This document shows, piece after piece, positions 32,906 to 43,799 of a stretch of DNA of 64,000 bases. A program made the translations under genes and the position numbers. Position 1 is the stretch's first letter. The number at the start of each line of letters is the position of its first letter. The notes under the pieces were generated by a model. It was not told the origin of the DNA. It searched no databases and was given only the letters and a program-made list of their open reading frames with translations. This DNA comes from Palleronia caenipelagi (GTDB lineage: Bacteria > Pseudomonadota > Alphaproteobacteria > Rhodobacterales > Rhodobacteraceae): NCBI RefSeq assembly GCF_007004065.1, contig NZ_VFSV01000005.1, forward strand, positions 5,351 through 69,350, in the 5' to 3' direction.

Positions 32906-33811
32906 ATGCCAAGCTTTCTCGACATCCATAAAACCGACGCCGCCGACCTGAGGGCGATCATCGACGCGGGCCGTGCGATGAAGACCAGCCGTCAGGGCCG
33001 CCCCAAAGGCGCCCCGGATGATGACCAGCCGCTGGCCGGGCACATGGTCGCGCTGATCTTCGAAAAGCCCTCGACCCGGACCCGCGTTTCCTTCGATGTG
33101 GGCGTGCGGCAGATGGGCGGCGAAACCATGGTCCTGTCGGGCACCGACATGCAGCTCGGCCATGGCGAAACCATCGCCGACACCGCTCGTGTGCTGTCGC
33201 GCTATGTGGATCTGATCATGATCCGCACCTTCGAGGAGCAAACCCTCCTAGAGATGGCCGAATACGCGTCCGTGCCGGTTATCAACGGTCTGACCGACCG
33301 CACCCACCCCTGCCAGATCATGGCCGATATCATGACCTATGAGGAGCATCGCGGCCCCATCGCCGGGCGCAAGGTCGTATGGTCCGGCGATGGCAATAAC
33401 GTCTTCGCCAGCTTCGCCCATGCTGCGGAGCAGTTCGGCTTTGACCTGACCTTCACCGGCCCCCCGCCCCTCGACCCCGAACCGGATCTCCATGCCGGGA
33501 TCACCATCGAGCGCGATCCGCATAAGGCCGTGGAGGGCGCCGATCTCGTGGTCACAGACACCTGGGTGTCCATGCATGACCCGCAATCGGCCCGCGAGCG
33601 GCGCCACAACCAGCTCCGCCCCTATCAGGTGAATGCCGAGCTTATGTCAAAGGCCAAGCCCGACGCACTCTTCATGCATTGCCTGCCCGCCCATCGGGAT
33701 GACGAAGCCACGTCGGAGGTCATGGACGGCCCCCATTCGGTGATCTGGGACGAGGCCGAAAACCGCCTCCATGCTCAGAAAGCCGTCATGCGCTACTGTC
33801 TCGGGGTCTGA
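32906..33811 (+). CDS. argF: Ornithine carbamoyltransferase
   Basis: A 301-residue enzyme. The carbamoyl-phosphate site STRTR is near residue 52, with HPCQ in [11 protein letters not shown] and the ornithine site MHCLPAHR near 270. It makes citrulline from ornithine and carbamoyl phosphate, working after ArgD in the same pathway. Length is normal. Confidence 0.96.
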   Translation: MPSFLDIHKTDAADLRAIIDAGRAMKTSRQGRPKGAPDDDQPLAGHMVALIFEKPSTRTRVSFDVGVRQMGGETMVLSGTDMQLGHGETIADTARVLSRYVDLIMIRTFEEQTLLEMAEYASVPVINGLTDRTHPCQIMADIMTYEEHRGPIAGRKVVWSGDGNNVFASFAHAAEQFGFDLTFTGPPPLDPEPDLHAGITIERDPHKAVEGADLVVTDTWVSMHDPQSARERRHNQLRPYQVNAELMSKAKPDALFMHCLPAHRDDEATSEVMDGPHSVIWDEAENRLHAQKAVMRYCLGV

Positions 33812-33816
33812 GGCCC

Positions 33817-34344
33817 GTGGCGCGGGACCAGATCTGTCTCGCGCCCCATGATCCTGCTTGGGCAGACGAGTTCGAGGTCGAAGCCAGATCCCTGACCCGC
33901 GCGCTCGCCCCTTTCGCCGTCCGGTTCCACCATATCGGCAGCACCGCCATCCCGGACCTTCTCGCCAAGCCGATCATTGACCTGCTGGGCGTCGCACCCG
34001 ATCTCGACGGGATCGACACTGGCGCTCTGCGGATCGAAGCGCTGGGATACGAGGCCATGGGTGCTTTTGGCATCGAAGGCCGCCGTTACTTCCGCAAGAT
34101 CTCCGCGTCAGGCAGGCGGACCCACCACCTGCATGTCTTTGCGGAGGGTTCGTCGCATATCACCCGCCACCTCGCCTTTCGCGACTATCTGCGGGCCCAT
34201 CCGGAAACCGCCGCGCGCTACGGCGCGCTAAAGACCCGCCTCGTAACCACGCCCAATCTCGATTGGGGCGGTTATCAGGACGGCAAAGCGGCTTTCGTCC
34301 AAAGGACCGAAGCAGACGCTCTGGATTGGTGGCATCGCACCTGA
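33817..34344 (+). CDS. GrpB family protein
   Basis: A 175-residue protein of the GrpB (UPF0157) nucleotidyltransferase-like family: FHHIGSTAIPDLLAKPIIDLLG, then RRTHHLHVF and HLAFRDYLRAHP. GrpB domains share the polymerase-beta-like nucleotidyltransferase fold, and some are fused to dephospho-CoA kinase; function is unknown. The GTG start lies five bases past the argF stop, so it is probably expressed with argF. Confidence 0.85.
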   Translation: MARDQICLAPHDPAWADEFEVEARSLTRALAPFAVRFHHIGSTAIPDLLAKPIIDLLGVAPDLDGIDTGALRIEALGYEAMGAFGIEGRRYFRKISASGRRTHHLHVFAEGSSHITRHLAFRDYLRAHPETAARYGALKTRLVTTPNLDWGGYQDGKAAFVQRTEADALDWWHRT

Positions 34345-34426
34345 AATCCGTACTTTCCTCAGCGCCCCCCATGGAATTCCGGGGACTCGCTGCGCATATG
34401 GCACCTGAATGACGACGGAGCCCCCC

Positions 34427-35206
34427 ATGAGCCCTGCCCGACAGCGAATCGCCGATGTCCTCGACCGTGCCGCCACCCGCAATGCAATCACCGCGGTCAT
34501 CATCCTGAACGCGATCCTGCTCGGGCTGGAGACCTCGGATACCGCCATGGCGGCGGCCGGGGGATTGATCCTCGCGCTCGACGCGCTCTGTCTCACAATC
34601 TTTGTCTTTGAGATCGCCGCAAAGCTATACGCCCACCGTATGGCCTTCTTCCGCAACGGCTGGAACCTCTTCGACTTCGCCGTTGTCGCCATTGCACTGG
34701 TCCCGGCCTCCGAGGGCTTCTCAGTCCTGCGAGCGCTCCGAATCCTTCGGGTCCTGCGCGTCATCTCCATCGCCCCCCGCCTGCGCCGCGTGGTCGAAGC
34801 CTTCCTCACCGCTCTGCCCGGCATGGCCAGCGTGTTCCTTTTGATGGCGCTGATCTTCTATATCGGCGCGGTCATGTCGACGAAGCTCTTTGGCGACGCC
34901 TTCCCCGACTGGTTCGGCACACTTGGCGAGTCGGCCTACACACTATTTCAGGTGATGACGCTGGAGAGCTGGTCCATGGGGATCGTCCGCCCGGTCATGG
35001 AGGTCTATCCGCTGGCCTGGGTGTTCTTTGTGCCCTTCATCCTGATGACGACTTTCGCGGTGGTGAACCTCGTGGTGGGTCTGATCGTAAACTCCATGCA
35101 GGACGCCCACGAGGAAGAAGACGCCGCCACCCGCGACGCCTACCGCGACGAGGTGCTTGCGCGCCTGGAGGCCATCGAGGAGCGGCTGCGCGCGCGCGAC
35201 AGTTAA
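34427..35206 (+). CDS. Voltage-gated sodium channel (BacNav, NavSp1-like)
   Basis: A 259-residue six-helix channel subunit that would assemble as a tetramer. S4 has arginines every third residue (R102, R105, R108, R111 in LRALRILRVLRVIS). The pore filter is TLESW at 178-182, the sodium-selective BacNav sequence. The C-terminal tail has an acidic neck and a coiled coil (RLEAIEERLRARDS). It is close in character to NavSp1 of Silicibacter. The ATG at 34427, six bases after GGAG, is preferred to one at 34409. Confidence 0.93.
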   Translation: MSPARQRIADVLDRAATRNAITAVIILNAILLGLETSDTAMAAAGGLILALDALCLTIFVFEIAAKLYAHRMAFFRNGWNLFDFAVVAIALVPASEGFSVLRALRILRVLRVISIAPRLRRVVEAFLTALPGMASVFLLMALIFYIGAVMSTKLFGDAFPDWFGTLGESAYTLFQVMTLESWSMGIVRPVMEVYPLAWVFFVPFILMTTFAVVNLVVGLIVNSMQDAHEEEDAATRDAYRDEVLARLEAIEERLRARDS

Positions 35207-35260
35207 ACGTGAGACACCTCTGTGACGTCCGGAATAGGAGTCTGGCCGAGGGAGGACGCA

Positions 35261-35644
35261 ATGACCGAAACACATGACGGAGGATGCCGTTGCCGACGGA
35301 TCCGCTTTGTCGCAACCGGCGCGCCGCAGCGGGTCGGGATCTGCCATTGCCTCGACTGCCGCAAGCAACACGGCGCGGTCTTCTACGCCGCCGCAATTTT
35401 TCCGCAGGAGACCGTCACGATCCGGGGCGAAACCAGCGCCTACAAAGATCGCCATTTTTGCCCGGTCTGCGGTTCACCAGTCTTTGCCCGTAGCGGTGAC
35501 GAGATCGAGCTCTATCTCGGCGCCTTCGATATGCCGAACCTGTTCACCCCGACCTATGAGCTTTGGTCTGACCGTCGCGAGGCATGGCTACCCCCATTTC
35601 CCGGTGTCGTTTCCTGCCTCCGGGGTCGGGACGAGCAGGCCTGA
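35261..35644 (+). CDS. GFA/CENP-V family zinc protein
   Basis: A 127-residue protein with the seven-cysteine GFA pattern: GCRCRRIRF, CHCLDCRK and CPVCGSPVF. It binds zinc and probably glutathione; the name comes from the glutathione-dependent formaldehyde-activating enzyme, but most members have no proven substrate. ATG follows GGGAGG. It is convergent with hrpB, four bases apart. Confidence 0.87.
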   Translation: MTETHDGGCRCRRIRFVATGAPQRVGICHCLDCRKQHGAVFYAAAIFPQETVTIRGETSAYKDRHFCPVCGSPVFARSGDEIELYLGAFDMPNLFTPTYELWSDRREAWLPPFPGVVSCLRGRDEQA

Positions 35645-35648
35645 CGCC

Positions 35649-38036
35649 TCAGCCCTTGCGCCGCTTGGCCCGAAGGGTCGGATCGGCCTCAGTCGGATCG
35701 TCGGGCCAGGGATGTTTGGGGTAGCGGGCGCGCATGTCCTTGGCGACATCGGCATAGCTCCCAGCCCAAAAACCCGGCAGATCCTGCGTGAACTGAACTG
35801 GTCGCCCCGCCGGGGACAGAAGACTGAGGCGCAGGGGGCGGCCTGCGACGGTGGGATGACGGGTCATGCCAAAAAGCTCCTGCACCCGCACCGCCACCTC
35901 GGGCGCTTCGCTGCTGTAATCAATCGGAACGCGCCGCCCCAAAGGCGTCTCCAGATGGCCTGGCACCTCCTGATCGAGCCGGGTTTGCGCTGCGTAGTCG
36001 AGCCGGGCGCGGAGCGCAGGCAGGATGTCGAAATTCGTCCAGTCTGAGGCAGTCCGCACACCGTCGAGAAACGGCAGCAGCCAGTCTTCGGCCTCAGCCA
36101 GCAGCGCCTCCTCAGAGGTGTCAAACAGCTCCAGCAGCGCGACCCGCGCTAGGAAGCGGCGCGCGGCGTCCGATGGGCGCAGCCCAAGCTCCCGCACGCC
36201 GTCCAGCATGGCCCGAGCGACCCGGTCGGGCGGCGCATCGGGCCAGGTGCGGTCGTCGAGCGCGATCGCCCCAAGGCGCTCTTGCCTGCGCGTCACCACC
36301 CGGCGATCGCGCCGCGACCATTCGCAAATCTCGACCCACCCCATGCGGTCCCCCAGCACAGCGCGCAGCTCCCCCTCCGAAATTGCGATGGCCTGCCGGA
36401 TCGTCGCGTCTCTCGGATGGCCGTCCGTGTCAGTCACCACCAGCAGCCGCTGCCCGGCCAGCGCATCCCCCTCGGCCATCTGTGCGCCCTTGCCGCCAGA
36501 TAACAGCCAGCGCGGCGCGTCTCCCGGTCGGCGCAAGCCAACGCGGTCGGGATAGGCCAGCGCGGCCATCTGGGCGGGGCTGAGATCCTGCGTAGGACCC
36601 GCATGACGGCGCAGACGTTTCGCCTCGGACCGCACGCGCTCCACCGCGCCTCGCGCCACGGCGAACTCAGCCGGATTGCGCAGCGCGCGGAGGCGCAGGG
36701 TCAGATCCGCGCCCCGGTCACGCAGGAGATCGCGCTCGGACAGGAGCGCGGCCAGATCGGTGGCGGCGGGTCCGGCCTTGGCCAGCATATGGCCCAGACG
36801 CGGATGCAGGGGCATTCGCGCCAGCGCCCGTCCGTGATCGGTGATCCGCCCGTCCTCCAGCGCCCCGAGTCCCGCCAGCAAGGCCTGCGCCTCGGCCAAC
36901 CCGCTGGGCGGCGGGGGCGTGAGAAAGGGCAGGCCCGACCCATCCGGATCGCCCCAGAGCGCCAGTTCCAGAGCCAGCGCAGTCAGGTCCGCCACCTCGA
37001 TCTCGGCCGGGGGGAAGGCCGGGAGTGCGCCCTCCTCGCCCTTCGTCCAGAGCTTCCACGCGGTGCCGGGCGCGACGCGGCCCGCGCGACCGGCGCGCTG
37101 GGCGGCTTCGGCGCGGGAGACGCGCTCGGTGACCAGCCGGGTCATGCCGGAGCCGGGATCGAACCGCGCCCGTCGCGCCCGTCCCCCATCGACCACGATG
37201 CGCACATCCTCGATGGTCAGGGAGGTCTCGGCGATGGCGGTGGCGAGGACCAGCTTGCGCCCGTCCGCAGGCCGGATCGCGCGGCGTTGCTCGGCAAAGG
37301 GCATGGCGCCGTAGAGAGGCCGGATCTCGACACCGGGCAGGTCGAGCTGCCCCATCACCCGGCGGATCTCGCCTTCGCCGGGCAGAAAGGCCAGCACCCC
37401 GCTTTCCTCCGTCATGATAGCCTCGGTGATCAGCCGTGCGATGGCGACCTCAAACCGCGTGCCCTTCGGCAGCGGACGGTCAAGCCAGCGCGGCGTCACC
37501 GGGTGAGAGCGCCCTTCGCTGGTGATCATCGGCGCATCGTCGAGCAAAGCGGCCACCGGAGCCGCGTCCAGCGTCGCGGACATGACGATCACCGCCAGAT
37601 CTTCGCGCAGGGCCTGCCGGACCTCCCAGACCAGCGCCAGCCCCAGATCGGCGTTCAGGGAGCGCTCGTGAAACTCGTCAAAGATCACACAACCGATGCC
37701 CCCAAGCCCCGGATCGCTCTGGATGCGGCGGGTCAGGATACCTTCGGTCACTACCTCGATCCGGGTGGCGTCCGAGACCACGCGTTCGCCGCGAATCGCG
37801 TAGCCCACTGTCTCGCCGACCTTTTCGCCCAATGTCGCGGCCATGCGCTCGGCGGCCGCACGGGCGGCGAGACGGCGGGGCTCCAGCATCACGATCCTGC
37901 CCTCGACCTCCTCCAGCAAGGCCAGGGGCACGCGGGTGGTCTTGCCCGCGCCCGGTGGCGCCTGCAGCACGGCGCGGCCATGACGGGTCACGGCACTCCG
38001 AAGGTCGGGCAGAATGGCATCGATAGGCAGATCCAT
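35649..38036 (-). CDS. hrpB: ATP-dependent helicase HrpB
   Basis: A 795-residue DExH helicase: motif [18 protein letters not shown] near 25-40, DEFH in [19 protein letters not shown] in [10 protein letters not shown], the HRx RAGRAGR box ([13 protein letters not shown]), and the HrpB-specific C-terminal domain ending PKHPWPDDP. Substrate and role remain unclear; loss is usually tolerated. The ATG at 38036 is divergent from meaB, 60 bases apart. Confidence 0.94.
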   Translation of the reverse strand: MDLPIDAILPDLRSAVTRHGRAVLQAPPGAGKTTRVPLALLEEVEGRIVMLEPRRLAARAAAERMAATLGEKVGETVGYAIRGERVVSDATRIEVVTEGILTRRIQSDPGLGGIGCVIFDEFHERSLNADLGLALVWEVRQALREDLAVIVMSATLDAAPVAALLDDAPMITSEGRSHPVTPRWLDRPLPKGTRFEVAIARLITEAIMTEESGVLAFLPGEGEIRRVMGQLDLPGVEIRPLYGAMPFAEQRRAIRPADGRKLVLATAIAETSLTIEDVRIVVDGGRARRARFDPGSGMTRLVTERVSRAEAAQRAGRAGRVAPGTAWKLWTKGEEGALPAFPPAEIEVADLTALALELALWGDPDGSGLPFLTPPPPSGLAEAQALLAGLGALEDGRITDHGRALARMPLHPRLGHMLAKAGPAATDLAALLSERDLLRDRGADLTLRLRALRNPAEFAVARGAVERVRSEAKRLRRHAGPTQDLSPAQMAALAYPDRVGLRRPGDAPRWLLSGGKGAQMAEGDALAGQRLLVVTDTDGHPRDATIRQAIAISEGELRAVLGDRMGWVEICEWSRRDRRVVTRRQERLGAIALDDRTWPDAPPDRVARAMLDGVRELGLRPSDAARRFLARVALLELFDTSEEALLAEAEDWLLPFLDGVRTASDWTNFDILPALRARLDYAAQTRLDQEVPGHLETPLGRRVPIDYSSEAPEVAVRVQELFGMTRHPTVAGRPLRLSLLSPAGRPVQFTQDLPGFWAGSYADVAKDMRARYPKHPWPDDPTEADPTLRAKRRKG

Positions 38037-38096
38037 GGCGCTACCGTTAGCGCGCCCCGCTGGACAAGCCCAGCCCCGGACAGCAAGACAGATCCC

Positions 38097-39116
38097 ATGG
38101 ATATCGCAGACCTCGCCACCCGCCTCCGCTCGGGCAATCGTCGTGCTCTGGCCCGGGGGATCACCCTCATCGAATCGCACCGGCCCGATCACCGGGCGCA
38201 GGCCACCGAGCTGTTGGAGCGGCTGGCCGATCCGTCGCGGCAAACGCTGCGCATCGGGCTGTCGGGTACACCGGGGGTCGGCAAATCCACATTTATCGAG
38301 GCGTTCGGGCAGACGCTCATCGCAGAGGGGCACCGGGTCGCGGTGCTGGCAATAGACCCATCTTCAGCGCGGTCCGGAGGCTCGATCCTCGGGGACAAGA
38401 CGCGGATGGAGCGGCTCAGCCGCAACCCCGCCGCCTTCATCCGCCCCTCTCCCAGTCAGACGGAGCTGGGCGGCGTGGCGCGGCGGACCCGCGAGGCGAT
38501 CCTCCTCTGCGAAGCGGCGGGGTATGACGCGGTGCTGGTCGAGACGGTGGGCGTGGGCCAGTCCGAGACAATGGTGGCGCAGATGACCGACCTGTTTGTG
38601 CTCTTGCTGGCGCCGGGGGGCGGCGACGAGTTGCAGGGGGTGAAGCGCGGCATCATGGAGATCGCCGATCTCATTCTGGTGAACAAGGCCGATGGCGCGC
38701 TGAAACCGCAGGCCGAGGCCACCCGCGCCGATTACGCGGGGGCGCTGCGGCTCCTGCGGCGGCGCGAGGGCGATCCTGACGACTTTCCCAAGGCGCTGTC
38801 AGTCTCGGCGCTGGACCAGCGGGGGCTGGACGAGGCTTGGGAAGCGATGCTGGCCCTAACCACCCACCGCCGCGATTCGGGCTTCTTCGTCACCCGCCGC
38901 GCCACCCAGAACCGCGACTGGTTCGAGGAGGCCGTGCTCAGCGGCATTCTCCAGCGCTTGCGACAGGATCCCGCCCTGCGCGGCTCCATGGAAACACTGG
39001 GACACGCCGTGTCAGAGGGGCAGATGGCCCCCGGCGCTGCGGCAGATCGGCTGGTCGAGAGGTTTCTTGCCGTCACCGGCGGCCAAAGCCTTGACCTTTC
39101 CACGAACCCCCTCTAG
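38097..39116 (+). CDS. meaB: Methylmalonyl-CoA mutase-associated GTPase
   Basis: A 339-residue G3E-family GTPase (MeaB/ArgK): Walker [11 protein letters not shown] near 58-67, [30 protein letters not shown] and the base-specificity motif NKAD. It loads and protects the B12 cofactor of methylmalonyl-CoA mutase or ethylmalonyl-CoA mutase; neither mutase gene is in the window. Full length. Confidence 0.93.
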   Translation: MDIADLATRLRSGNRRALARGITLIESHRPDHRAQATELLERLADPSRQTLRIGLSGTPGVGKSTFIEAFGQTLIAEGHRVAVLAIDPSSARSGGSILGDKTRMERLSRNPAAFIRPSPSQTELGGVARRTREAILLCEAAGYDAVLVETVGVGQSETMVAQMTDLFVLLLAPGGGDELQGVKRGIMEIADLILVNKADGALKPQAEATRADYAGALRLLRRREGDPDDFPKALSVSALDQRGLDEAWEAMLALTTHRRDSGFFVTRRATQNRDWFEEAVLSGILQRLRQDPALRGSMETLGHAVSEGQMAPGAAADRLVERFLAVTGGQSLDLSTNPL

Positions 39117-39186
39117 TGGCTCGCATCTTAGAACACTATCACCACGTCCCTGGGCGCATGCCCGGACCGCATAACGAGGACACAAC

Positions 39187-39474
39187 ATGTCACGCGTCTG
39201 CGAACTGACCGGCAAGGGCCCCGCCGTGGGCAACAATGTCAGCCACGCCAACAACAAAACCCGCCGTCGTTTCCTGCCCAACCTGAACGACGTTACCCTG
39301 ATGTCCGAGACCCTTGGCCGCACGGTCAAGCTGCGGATCTCCTCGGCCGCCCTGCGCACCGTGGACCACCGCGGCGGTCTGGACGGCTTCATGGCGAAGG
39401 CCAAGGATGCCGAGCTGTCGCCCCGCGCGCTCAAGGTGAAGAAAGAGATCCAGAAGGCCCAGGCCAGCGCCTGA
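39187..39474 (+). CDS. rpmB: Ribosomal protein bL28
   Basis: A 95-residue bL28: [20 protein letters not shown], the basic [12 protein letters not shown], and [19 protein letters not shown]. It is a large-subunit protein, of the length typical of alphaproteobacteria. Single gene with its own terminator. Confidence 0.97.
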   Translation: MSRVCELTGKGPAVGNNVSHANNKTRRRFLPNLNDVTLMSETLGRTVKLRISSAALRTVDHRGGLDGFMAKAKDAELSPRALKVKKEIQKAQASA

Positions 39475-39500
39475 CTGCGCTGCCGTCTTCTGAAAGATCA

Positions 39501-39534
39501 GGCCGGGTCACGAAAGTGATCCGGTCTTTTTCTG
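39501..39534 (+). terminator. Terminator of rpmB
   Basis: GGCCGGGTCAC-GAAA-GTGATCCGGTC pairs over eleven positions with two G-U contacts and runs into CTTTTTCT. It is 27 bases past the rpmB stop. Confidence 0.8.
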
Positions 39535-39618
39535 TGTGAACCATCCGTCTGGAGCGGTTGGATTTTCCGCCCCCGTCACGCAACAGCGGCCTGACGAGAC
39601 TGCCGAGGATAAACACCC

Positions 39619-40437
39619 ATGGACCTGCTGATGACCATCGCTGGCCCCGCCATCGCCGCCGGGATCGCCGGGGGTGTCCTCGCAGGACTTCTGGGCGTGG
39701 GAGGCGGCATTATCATAGTGCCCGCACTCTATTTTGCCTTGTCCCTGACGGGCATGGATCCGGCACTGGTGATGCAGGTCTCTGTGGGCACATCGCTGGC
39801 GACCATCGTGTTCACCTCGCTCAGCTCGGCATGGGGGCACCATAAAAGAGGCGCCATAGACTTCGCTCTGCTGCGCCTCTGGGGACCGGCGATCCTCGTC
39901 GGCGTAGTGGTCGGGGGAATCATCGGCGGGCTGGTCTCGGGGCTCTTCCTCGTCGGCGTCTTCGCCGTCACCGCGCTGCTGGTGGCCGCCGACATGATCC
40001 TGCGCAATCCAACACACAGCCCTACCCCGCGCAGCTTCTCCAAGCCTGTCTGGGCCACGCTGGGTGTGATGGCCGGGGCGATCTCGGCGATGATGGGAAT
40101 CGGCGGAGGCTCTGTCTGCGTCCCACTCCTGAGCCTCCTCGGCTATGACATCCGCAAAGCCGTCGGCACCTCGGCAGCCATCGGGTTCATAATCGGCTTG
40201 CCCGGCGCGATCACCTACATGCTGACGGGTCTTGGACAGGAGGGACTGCCGCCCTTTTCGTTGGGTTACGTAAACCTACTGGCAGCGGCACTGATCATCC
40301 CGCTGACGATCCCATTCGCGCGGGTCGGCGTGGCGCTGGCCCATCGCATTCCCCGTCGGACCCTGCGCCTCAGCTTTGGCCTGTTCCTGCTTATCACCGC
40401 CATTCGAATGATTGGCGACCTCGCCGCCGCATTCTAA
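39619..40437 (+). CDS. TauE/SafE family membrane transporter
   Basis: A 272-residue protein with seven to eight hydrophobic helices. It has duplicated family motifs GLLGVGGGIIIVPAL (about 25-40) and MGIGGGSVCVPLLSLLG (about 155-172). Members export sulfite, sulfoacetate or related organic anions; the substrate here is unknown. It is separated from rpmB by a terminator and is probably a single gene. Confidence 0.88.
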   Translation: MDLLMTIAGPAIAAGIAGGVLAGLLGVGGGIIIVPALYFALSLTGMDPALVMQVSVGTSLATIVFTSLSSAWGHHKRGAIDFALLRLWGPAILVGVVVGGIIGGLVSGLFLVGVFAVTALLVAADMILRNPTHSPTPRSFSKPVWATLGVMAGAISAMMGIGGGSVCVPLLSLLGYDIRKAVGTSAAIGFIIGLPGAITYMLTGLGQEGLPPFSLGYVNLLAAALIIPLTIPFARVGVALAHRIPRRTLRLSFGLFLLITAIRMIGDLAAAF

Positions 40438-40526
40438 CGATTGTAACAGATCGTCACGTTCCCGATAGCGCGATTGCGCGGCTTTCGTCGATCCTGCAAG
40501 ACGATGAAAGGACCGGAGAAACGCAC

Positions 40527-41135
40527 GTGCTGGACGCAAGACTGAGACGCTATATCGATCCCCCTCTGAACCGACTTGGCCATGGTCTCGCAGGGAGGGG
40601 CGTCACGGCCAATGGGGTGACGCTGGCCGGGCTGGTCGTGGGGCTGGCCTCTGCAGTGCTGATCGCCAGCCATATGATGGTCGCCGGATTGGCCCTGCTG
40701 CTACTCTCGCGGCTGGCGGACGGGCTCGACGGTGCCGTGGCGCGGGCAACGCGCAAAACCCACTTTGGTGGTTATTTGGATATTGTGGCGGATTTCGCCT
40801 TTTACGGCGCGATCCCGCTGGCTTTTGCCATCCACGCACCCGACGCAAATGCCATTCCCGCGGCCTATCTGCTGGTCAGCTTTTATGTGAACGGCACGAC
40901 GTTCCTTGGCTTCGCGATTCTCGCAGAAAAGAACGGCATGGAGACCACGTCGCAGGGGGAAAAGACCCTCTATTACTCAAACGGCTTGCTGGAAGGCACT
41001 GAGACGATCCTGTTCTTTGTCCTGCTCTGTCTCTTCCCCGCGATATTCCCCATCGCGGCCGCGGTGTTTGGGACGCTCTGCTTTGCCACGGCCACCCTGC
41101 GGGTCATAGCGGCGTGGCGGATCTTCGGCGACTAA
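40527..41135 (+). CDS. CDP-alcohol phosphatidyltransferase family enzyme
   Basis: A 202-residue membrane enzyme with the catalytic pattern DxxDGxxAR...GxxxDxxxD as Asp65, Asp68, Asp85 and Asp89, at the cytoplasmic end of the second helix. It moves a phospho-alcohol group between CDP-alcohol and acceptor; which lipid is made cannot be told. The start used is GTG at 40527 after CCGGAG. It is convergent with the cytochrome gene. Confidence 0.87.
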   Translation: MLDARLRRYIDPPLNRLGHGLAGRGVTANGVTLAGLVVGLASAVLIASHMMVAGLALLLLSRLADGLDGAVARATRKTHFGGYLDIVADFAFYGAIPLAFAIHAPDANAIPAAYLLVSFYVNGTTFLGFAILAEKNGMETTSQGEKTLYYSNGLLEGTETILFFVLLCLFPAIFPIAAAVFGTLCFATATLRVIAAWRIFGD

Positions 41136-41143
41136 GCTGCCAA

Positions 41144-41171
41144 CGAAAAAGGCCGCCCCGAAGGACGGCCC
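41144..41171 (-). terminator. Terminator of the cytochrome c gene
   Basis: On the minus strand GGCCGTCC-TTCG-GGGCGGCC, one mismatch, is followed by TTTTTCG. It lies between the convergent ends of the phosphatidyltransferase and the cytochrome and may serve both. Confidence 0.75.
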
Positions 41172-41194
41172 CGTTCGCTGGAAGTGCAAACCGA

Positions 41195-41662
41195 TCAGCC
41201 GTCGGCTTTCTCTTCCATCATCTCTTCAACGCCGCCCAGCGACTTGATGTAGGCGTAGACGTTGGCCGCGTCCTCGTCGGAGCGCAGCTTAAACGACATT
41301 TTGCCGCGCGCGCCTTTGTCGTCGAGATACTCACGCAGGAAACCGGTCGGGTCCTGCACATAGGCCACAAACTGCTCCTGATCCCACATCAGGCCAGCCT
41401 CGCCAGCCTCGACCATGGATTTGGAGTAGCGGAAGTCCTCAACGGTGCCTGCCGTACGACCCGCGATGCCGTAGAGGTTCGGCCCGGTGCGACCCGCGCG
41501 ACCGGCCAGCGTTTCGCCCTCGTCATTCACGACAACGTGACAGCTCTGGCACTGGTTGAATACCGCTTCACCGGCGGCTGCGTCGCCTTCGGCCATATGC
41601 TCGGCCGCCATCGCAGGGACGGCCAGCAGACAGGCGGCCGCAAAAGTCATTTGAAACTTCAT
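41195..41662 (-). CDS. cycA: Cytochrome c2-like periplasmic cytochrome
   Basis: A 155-residue class-I cytochrome c. The signal peptide (MKFQMTFAAACLLAVPAMAA) is followed by the heme site CQSCH, GRTGPNLYGIAGR and a distal methionine candidate in GKMSFKL. Insertions typical of alphaproteobacterial c2 are present. It shuttles electrons from the bc1 complex to the reaction centre or oxidases; position beside hemA and the puh genes supports the photosynthetic role. An acidic tail (EEMMEEKADG) is added at the end. Confidence 0.85.
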   Translation of the reverse strand: MKFQMTFAAACLLAVPAMAAEHMAEGDAAAGEAVFNQCQSCHVVVNDEGETLAGRAGRTGPNLYGIAGRTAGTVEDFRYSKSMVEAGEAGLMWDQEQFVAYVQDPTGFLREYLDDKGARGKMSFKLRSDEDAANVYAYIKSLGGVEEMMEEKADG

Positions 41663-41763
41663 AGTTATCTCCCGTCATTAATACCATTCTTTGAGTGGCA
41701 TCCCTAAGCAACATAATGTCGCTGCGCGACGTGGCAATAGGCCGCGTCGATCCCCTCCGTCTG

Positions 41764-42975
41764 TCAGGCAACCGCTCGCGCAAGAGCACATTGTTTCCAC
41801 AACCCGTTCAGCGCCGCCACCAGATGGTCGATATCCGCGTCGGTATGCAGCGGTCCGGGGGTAAAGCGCAGTCTTTCCGTCCCTTTCGGCACGGTCGGAT
41901 AGTTGATCGGCTGCACGTAAATCCCATGCTCCTGCATTAGCACGTCAGCGATAAAGCGACATTTCACCGGATCGCCGATCATCACCGGAATGATATGGCT
42001 GGGATTATCCATGTGCGGGATACCATGGGCATCAAGCAGCCGCCGCAGCCGCGCCACCTGCCGCCGCTGCCGCATCCGCTCGATCTCCGAACTCTTCAGG
42101 TGCTTTACCGCCACCCGCGCCGCCGCCGCAACAGCGGGCGGGATCGCGGTGGTAAAGATGAACCCGCTAGCAAAACTACGGACAAAATCGCACAGCGCCG
42201 CCGAGCCGGTTATATAGCCCCCAAAGCAGCCATAAGCCTTGCCCAGTGTCCCCTCGATCAGCGTAATGCGATCCATCAGCCCCAGCTCTTCGGCCACACC
42301 GCCACCGCGCGGGCCATACATGCCCACCGCGTGCACCTCGTCGATATAGGTCATCGCCCCATGGGCATCGGCCACGTCGCAGATCTCCTCGATAGGTGCG
42401 ATGTCTCCGTCCATGGAATAAACGCTCTCAAAGGCCACGATCTTCGGCACTTCAGGTCCATAGGCGGACAGCCGGCGGTCCAGATCCTCCGGATCGTTAT
42501 GGGTCCAGATCTCGCGCCGCGCCCGCGAATGGCGCATCCCCTCGATCATCGAGGCATGATTGAGCGCGTCGGAAAAGATCACAGCCCCCGGCAGCCGCGA
42601 CCCCAGCGTCGAGAGCGCAGCCCAGTTTGACACGTAGCCTGAGGAGAACACCAGCGCGTCCTCCTTGCCATGGAGATCTGCAAGCTCCTCTTCCAGCGCA
42701 ACATGCTGATGGGCGGTGCCGGAAATGTTCCGCGTTCCCCCGGCGCCCGTGCCAGAGGCCCGCGTCACATCGACCATGGCGCCGATCACATCCGGGTGCT
42801 GGCCCATACCCAGATAATCATTCGAGCACCACACGGTCACCTCATCCGGGCCGGACCCGTGATTGCGCACCTTCGGGAACTGACCCACCTGCCGCTCCAG
42901 ATCCGCGAAGATCCTGTAATTGCCCTCATCCCTCAGAGCATCAAGCTGCGCGCGAAACCGCGTTTCAAAATCCAT
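41764..42975 (-). CDS. hemA: 5-aminolevulinate synthase
   Basis: A 403-residue alpha-oxoamine synthase. It has [16 protein letters not shown], the [17 protein letters not shown] block and the PLP lysine in [16 protein letters not shown]. It condenses glycine and succinyl-CoA to 5-aminolevulinate (Shemin pathway). The ATG at 42975 overlaps the 3' end of puhE, placing hemA as the last gene of the photosynthesis superoperon and tying precursor supply to pigment demand. Confidence 0.96.
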   Translation of the reverse strand: MDFETRFRAQLDALRDEGNYRIFADLERQVGQFPKVRNHGSGPDEVTVWCSNDYLGMGQHPDVIGAMVDVTRASGTGAGGTRNISGTAHQHVALEEELADLHGKEDALVFSSGYVSNWAALSTLGSRLPGAVIFSDALNHASMIEGMRHSRARREIWTHNDPEDLDRRLSAYGPEVPKIVAFESVYSMDGDIAPIEEICDVADAHGAMTYIDEVHAVGMYGPRGGGVAEELGLMDRITLIEGTLGKAYGCFGGYITGSAALCDFVRSFASGFIFTTAIPPAVAAAARVAVKHLKSSEIERMRQRRQVARLRRLLDAHGIPHMDNPSHIIPVMIGDPVKCRFIADVLMQEHGIYVQPINYPTVPKGTERLRFTPGPLHTDADIDHLVAALNGLWKQCALARAVA

Positions 42976-43729
42976 GGGTCTTCTCCCCCTCGACATAGTC
43001 CGGTTTCGGCGCAGGCATGGCCCAGCGCCAAAGTTTTTCGTCGGGCAATGGTAGAACCATCAGCCAATGCTCCAACAACGCCAGCCCGGTCAGCGTCGCC
43101 AGCAGAGCGAATTGCACCTCCCCGGTGACCATCGCCCGCTCCAGCCAGCAGAACACCGCCGCCGTCAGAACAAGTACCGAGAGCGGGAAAAACCAGCTCA
43201 CCGGGCCGCGGCGGAAATAGCTTGGCAGATGGGACAAGCGTTCGGGCAGGAACTCCGCATTGATCCGCGGCACACCTAAAAAGATGTTTAGCTTGGCTGA
43301 GATTCGTGCCCCGAAAAGAACCGAATAGGTGAGCCGCGCCGTCTCATCCCCGGCCGCCCAGACCAGCACAAGTCCCGTCGCCAGCAGCAACTCATGCCAC
43401 ATCAAAACCGACCAGGCCGCCCGAAACCGCTGCGCTTCGGTCAGACAGAACGGCATCTCGCCGCGCACCGGACCAGTCACACAACCCGTCAGGAATGCCA
43501 GCTCGATCCAGCCCCAGAGCGCCAGCGCCGAGACGAACCCGCCATAGGCCCCGTCGCTCAGGATCACCCCGCCGATTCCCGCCACAAGCAATGGCAGCGA
43601 CCACAGCAACACCCGACCATGGGCGCCCGCGCTGCCCCGGTCGGCCCGCTGCACAACCCACAAGATGGCGCCGGTGGAAAACCACCACAGAAAGAGCGCG
43701 GCCAGTGCGGCCACTGCCGGATGTTCCAT
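42965..43729 (-). CDS. puhE: Photosynthetic complex assembly protein PuhE
   Basis: A 254-residue polytopic membrane protein (DUF3623) with seven or so hydrophobic segments. Conserved parts are [30 protein letters not shown] and [11 protein letters not shown]. PuhE is needed for normal assembly of the reaction-centre/LH1 core in purple bacteria. The gap to acsF (43730-43799) carries a weak relative of the dispersed repeat. Confidence 0.9.
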   Translation of the reverse strand: MEHPAVAALAALFLWWFSTGAILWVVQRADRGSAGAHGRVLLWSLPLLVAGIGGVILSDGAYGGFVSALALWGWIELAFLTGCVTGPVRGEMPFCLTEAQRFRAAWSVLMWHELLLATGLVLVWAAGDETARLTYSVLFGARISAKLNIFLGVPRINAEFLPERLSHLPSYFRRGPVSWFFPLSVLVLTAAVFCWLERAMVTGEVQFALLATLTGLALLEHWLMVLPLPDEKLWRWAMPAPKPDYVEGEKTHGF

Positions 43730-43799
43730 CTCGCGCCCTCCCTTCTTTGTGTTCTCAAATACCCGTGGCGCCCGGCCGGCGGAGCCGCGCGCCTCTTGC

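Noticed and set aside
36603-38096. Long N-terminal extension of meaB reading back through hrpB
   Set aside because: The extension is antisense to hrpB; MeaB homologues begin at the ATG at 38097.
43742-43770. Fourth copy of the dispersed repeat
   Set aside because: Only CTTCTTTGTG and TCTCAAATACCC resemble the unit; too weak to list as a repeat feature, noted only as a possible relic.
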